In this document: piece by piece, positions 6,019-7,979 of the stretch | Position numbering within the stretch: position 1 is the first letter of the stretch | Layout: each line of letters opens with the position of its first letter | DNA from: Syntrophaceae bacterium | GTDB taxonomy: Bacteria; Desulfobacterota; Syntrophia; Syntrophales; Fen-1087 | Assembly (NCBI GenBank): GCA_003161855.1 | Contig: PMNM01000090.1 | Coordinates: 6,767-14,745 of the forward strand | DNA: 7,979 nt | Direction: 5' to 3' | Made by a program: the position numbers and the translations under genes | Notes under the pieces: generated by a model | Told to the model about the DNA's origin: nothing | Seen by the model: only the letters and a program-made list of their open reading frames with translations | Database searches by the model: none

Positions 6019-7167
6019 ATGGATTTTTCATTTACCGATGAACAGCGCATGTTCAGAGAAACCGTATATCGCTTCGCCAGGGAGGAGATCGCACCGCTCT
6101 GTGAAGAAGCAGACCTGAAAAGCGAATTCAGTTTTGATATCTGGAAAAAAATGGGGGAGATGGGACTGCTGGGACTGCCCGTCCCCGAACAGTACGGTGG
6201 CCAGGGGGCCGATTTTGTAACCTGCTGTCTGGCAGGTGAAGCGGTCGGTCATGCCGGTGTCGACGGCGGCCACACCCTGGCCTGGGGGGCGCACACCTAC
6301 CTCTGCGCCGCCAACATCATGCAACATGGCACGGAAGCGCAGAAAAAGAAATATCTCCCGAAACTGGCTACCGGTGAATGGATCGGCTGCATGGGACTGA
6401 CCGAACCGGGCTGCGGATCGGACGCCGCCGCCATGACGACAACCGCCGTCAGAAAAGGAGATAAGTATATTCTGAACGGTGCAAAGATGTTTATCACCAA
6501 CGCCCCCCTGTCACAGGTTTTTGTCGTCTTCGCCACCCTGGATAAAACACAGAGACACAAGGGCATTACCACCTTCATCGTTGAAAAGGACTTTCCCGGC
6601 ATCTCCACGGGAAAACCATTGCACAAAATGGGCTGCCGGTGTTCCGTCACCTCTGAAGTCTTTTTTGAAGACTGCGAAGTTCCCGTGGAAAACTGTCTCG
6701 GCGGGGAAGGTCTGGGTTGGTTGATCGCCCTGGGGGGTGTCGAATGGGACCGCAGCACTCTCCTGGCACCCTTTGTCGGAGGCGGCATCTTCATGCTGGA
6801 AAACTGCGCCCGTTACGCCAACCAGCGCTGGGCCTTCAACCGGCCGATCCGCGAATTCCAGTCGATCCAGAACCGGATCGCCGATATGAAAGTCTATCTG
6901 GAGGCCTCCAAGCTCGCCGTCTACCGGGTGGCCGCTTCCAAGGACAACGGTATGGCTCTGAACCCCTTATATGCCGGGGTGAGCAAAGTGTACATGGGCG
7001 ACAAGGGTTTCGAGATGTCTTCTGCCGCCGTTGATCTCTTCGGCGGTTACGGCTACATCCATGAGTACCCCGTGGAACGCAATATGCGGGATGCAAAACT
7101 GGGGCAACTGGGTGGCGGCACATCGGATATCATGCGGATGATCGTTGCCAGGATCATGATGATGTAA
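6019..7167 (+). CDS. Acyl-CoA dehydrogenase with atypical catalytic-base positions
   Basis: This is a full-length acyl-CoA dehydrogenase of 382 residues, starting at an ATG after GGGAGA. It has the N-terminal helical domain (DFSFTDEQRMFRETVYRFA, 2-20), the FAD/substrate segment MGLTEPGCGSD (125-135), ILNGAKMFITNA (151-162), the RWAFNRPIREFQSIQNRIADM helix (270-290), and the C-terminal FGGYGYIHEYPVERNMRDAK (341-360). These enzymes use FAD to make a 2,3-double bond in an acyl-CoA and pass electrons to electron-transfer flavoprotein. The usual base in medium- and short-chain enzymes, the Glu of the YEGT motif, is Gly366 here (GGGTSD). In isovaleryl- and long-chain-type enzymes the base is a Glu on an earlier helix; gapless alignment from memory puts Asp244 (EWDR) there. 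It is thus either an Asp-based enzyme or a subunit that needs a partner. The second dehydrogenase gene starts 15 bases downstream. Confidence 0.92.
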   Translation: MDFSFTDEQRMFRETVYRFAREEIAPLCEEADLKSEFSFDIWKKMGEMGLLGLPVPEQYGGQGADFVTCCLAGEAVGHAGVDGGHTLAWGAHTYLCAANIMQHGTEAQKKKYLPKLATGEWIGCMGLTEPGCGSDAAAMTTTAVRKGDKYILNGAKMFITNAPLSQVFVVFATLDKTQRHKGITTFIVEKDFPGISTGKPLHKMGCRCSVTSEVFFEDCEVPVENCLGGEGLGWLIALGGVEWDRSTLLAPFVGGGIFMLENCARYANQRWAFNRPIREFQSIQNRIADMKVYLEASKLAVYRVAASKDNGMALNPLYAGVSKVYMGDKGFEMSSAAVDLFGGYGYIHEYPVERNMRDAKLGQLGGGTSDIMRMIVARIMMM

Positions 7168-7182
7168 AGGGAGGAGGCACCG

Positions 7183-7979
7183 ATGAACTTTGAACTGAAT
7201 GAGACGCAAAAAAATCTACAGAAAACGATGGCCGCCTTCTGTCAGACGGAGATTCTGCCCGATGCCGCCACACTGGATGAAAGTCCGAAAGATCAGGCCA
7301 TGGCCGCGCTCAGGACCAACCTGAAAAAACTGGGCAACGCCGGTTATCTGAACCTTCTCCTGGAAAATGATTTGATCAGCCAGGGTGTGGCCGGTGAGGA
7401 AGTGGCCAGAGCCTGTCCGGCCACGTTTCTCTCTGCCATGTCCACCGCGACCGCCTTTGGTCTTCCCCTGAATCGGTTTGGTACAGCAGCACAAAAGGGG
7501 AAATACCTGTCCGGCGTGACGAAAGGGGAATTCATCGGCTGTCTGGCCTGCACGGAAATGGATGCAGGCTCCGATCTGAACGGGATCAAGACCACAGCGA
7601 AAAAGAAGGGGGATCATTGGGTCCTCAACGGGTCCAAATATCTGGTGACGAACGCATCGATCGCCGATGCCCTGCTGGCCCTGACCTGGACCGACCGGTC
7701 CGCCGGTTTGGACAAAGGCCTGACTTTCTTTATCGTTGAAAAAGGAGCAAAGGGACTCGCCCTTGGTAAACCTATGGAAACCATGGGGCTACGCGGGGCG
7801 CCGGTGTCTGAAATCACCTTCGATGGATGTGAGGTGAATTCCGATGCCGTTCTGGGGGGTGAGACCGGCAGGGGCTATGAGCAATATCTGCAGATCATGG
7901 AATATGTAAAGCTGGCCATCTCCACCCTGTCGGTGGGATTGGGAATGGCCTGCATGGAAGAATCCACCCGCTATGCCAA
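7183..7979 (+). CDS. Second, divergent acyl-CoA dehydrogenase, C-terminus cut by the window edge
   Basis: An open frame runs from ATG 7183, about seven bases after GGGAGGAGG, through the right edge of the window with no stop, giving 265 complete codons. It begins MNFELNETQKNLQKTM, a typical acyl-CoA dehydrogenase N-terminus. It continues with CTEMDAGSD (123-131, FAD/substrate loop), WVLNGSKYLVTNAS (146-159), TFFIVEKGAKGLALGKP (181-197), and a GGETGRGYEQY segment (225-235). It is clearly distinct from the dehydrogenase upstream: the proline of TEP is Met126, and the position used as base in isovaleryl-type enzymes is Val242 (EYVK). Whether it has the alternative Glu in a YEGT-type motif cannot be seen because that part lies beyond the window. 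Tightly linked, unlike dehydrogenase pairs often form mixed complexes, as in steroid side-chain oxidation (ChsE1-ChsE2). This is the last gene visible, and the operon probably continues. Confidence 0.9.
   Translation, partial: MNFELNETQKNLQKTMAAFCQTEILPDAATLDESPKDQAMAALRTNLKKLGNAGYLNLLLENDLISQGVAGEEVARACPATFLSAMSTATAFGLPLNRFGTAAQKGKYLSGVTKGEFIGCLACTEMDAGSDLNGIKTTAKKKGDHWVLNGSKYLVTNASIADALLALTWTDRSAGLDKGLTFFIVEKGAKGLALGKPMETMGLRGAPVSEITFDGCEVNSDAVLGGETGRGYEQYLQIMEYVKLAISTLSVGLGMACMEESTRYA

Noticed and set aside
1..7979. CRISPR arrays, tRNA or rRNA genes, insertion sequences or phage genes
   Set aside because: No regularly spaced direct repeats, no recognisable tRNA or rRNA sequence, and no transposase or integrase reading frame were seen.

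Overview
The window reads as one strand of a compact bacterial catabolic operon. Every well-supported gene is on the + strand, gaps within the main cluster are 11-42 bases, and nearly every gene has a strong AAGGAG-type ribosome binding site. The coding sequence is moderately GC-rich. The mix of acyl-CoA dehydrogenases, thiolase-fold proteins, DUF35 proteins, SCP2 domains and a BKACE-family enzyme suggests an anaerobic or syntrophic acyl-CoA degrader, perhaps of the former Deltaproteobacteria (Desulfobacterota, Syntrophus- or Syntrophorhabdus-like). That placement is an inference from gene content, not a phylogenetic result.

Layout. Bases 1-219 hold the C-terminal end of a probable TetR-family regulator. 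A small PHP-domain metal-dependent hydrolase follows closely (232-837). Then comes a 239-base gene-free stretch (838-1076) containing a large, nested, imperfect palindrome. The main operon starts at 1077: two different thiolase-superfamily proteins (1077-2225 and 2238-3434), an SCP2-SCP2-DUF35 fusion (3446-4609), a stand-alone DUF35 zinc-ribbon/OB-fold protein (4628-5092), a DUF849/BKACE beta-keto acid cleavage enzyme (5135-6007), an acyl-CoA dehydrogenase (6019-7167), and a second, divergent acyl-CoA dehydrogenase running off the right edge (from 7183).

How the genes may work together (inference). The dehydrogenases would introduce a double bond into an acyl-CoA. The two thiolase-fold proteins would each work with a DUF35 partner to cleave or form a carbon-carbon bond. 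The SCP2 domains could hold a hydrophobic acyl-CoA near the DUF35/thiolase-fold complex. The BKACE enzyme would split a beta-keto acid using acetyl-CoA, giving acetoacetate and a new acyl-CoA. The operon resembles both the thiolase-fold/DUF35 pairs of anaerobic toluene degradation (BbsAB) and actinobacterial steroid side-chain degradation (Ltp2 with the DUF35 part of ChsH2, plus paired acyl-CoA dehydrogenases). It matches neither gene for gene.

The most notable features are that both thiolase-fold proteins seem to lack the standard thiolase catalytic cysteine and histidines, that SCP2, SCP2 and DUF35 are fused in one chain, and that the first acyl-CoA dehydrogenase lacks a glutamate at both usual catalytic-base positions. 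The substrate cannot be deduced from this window.
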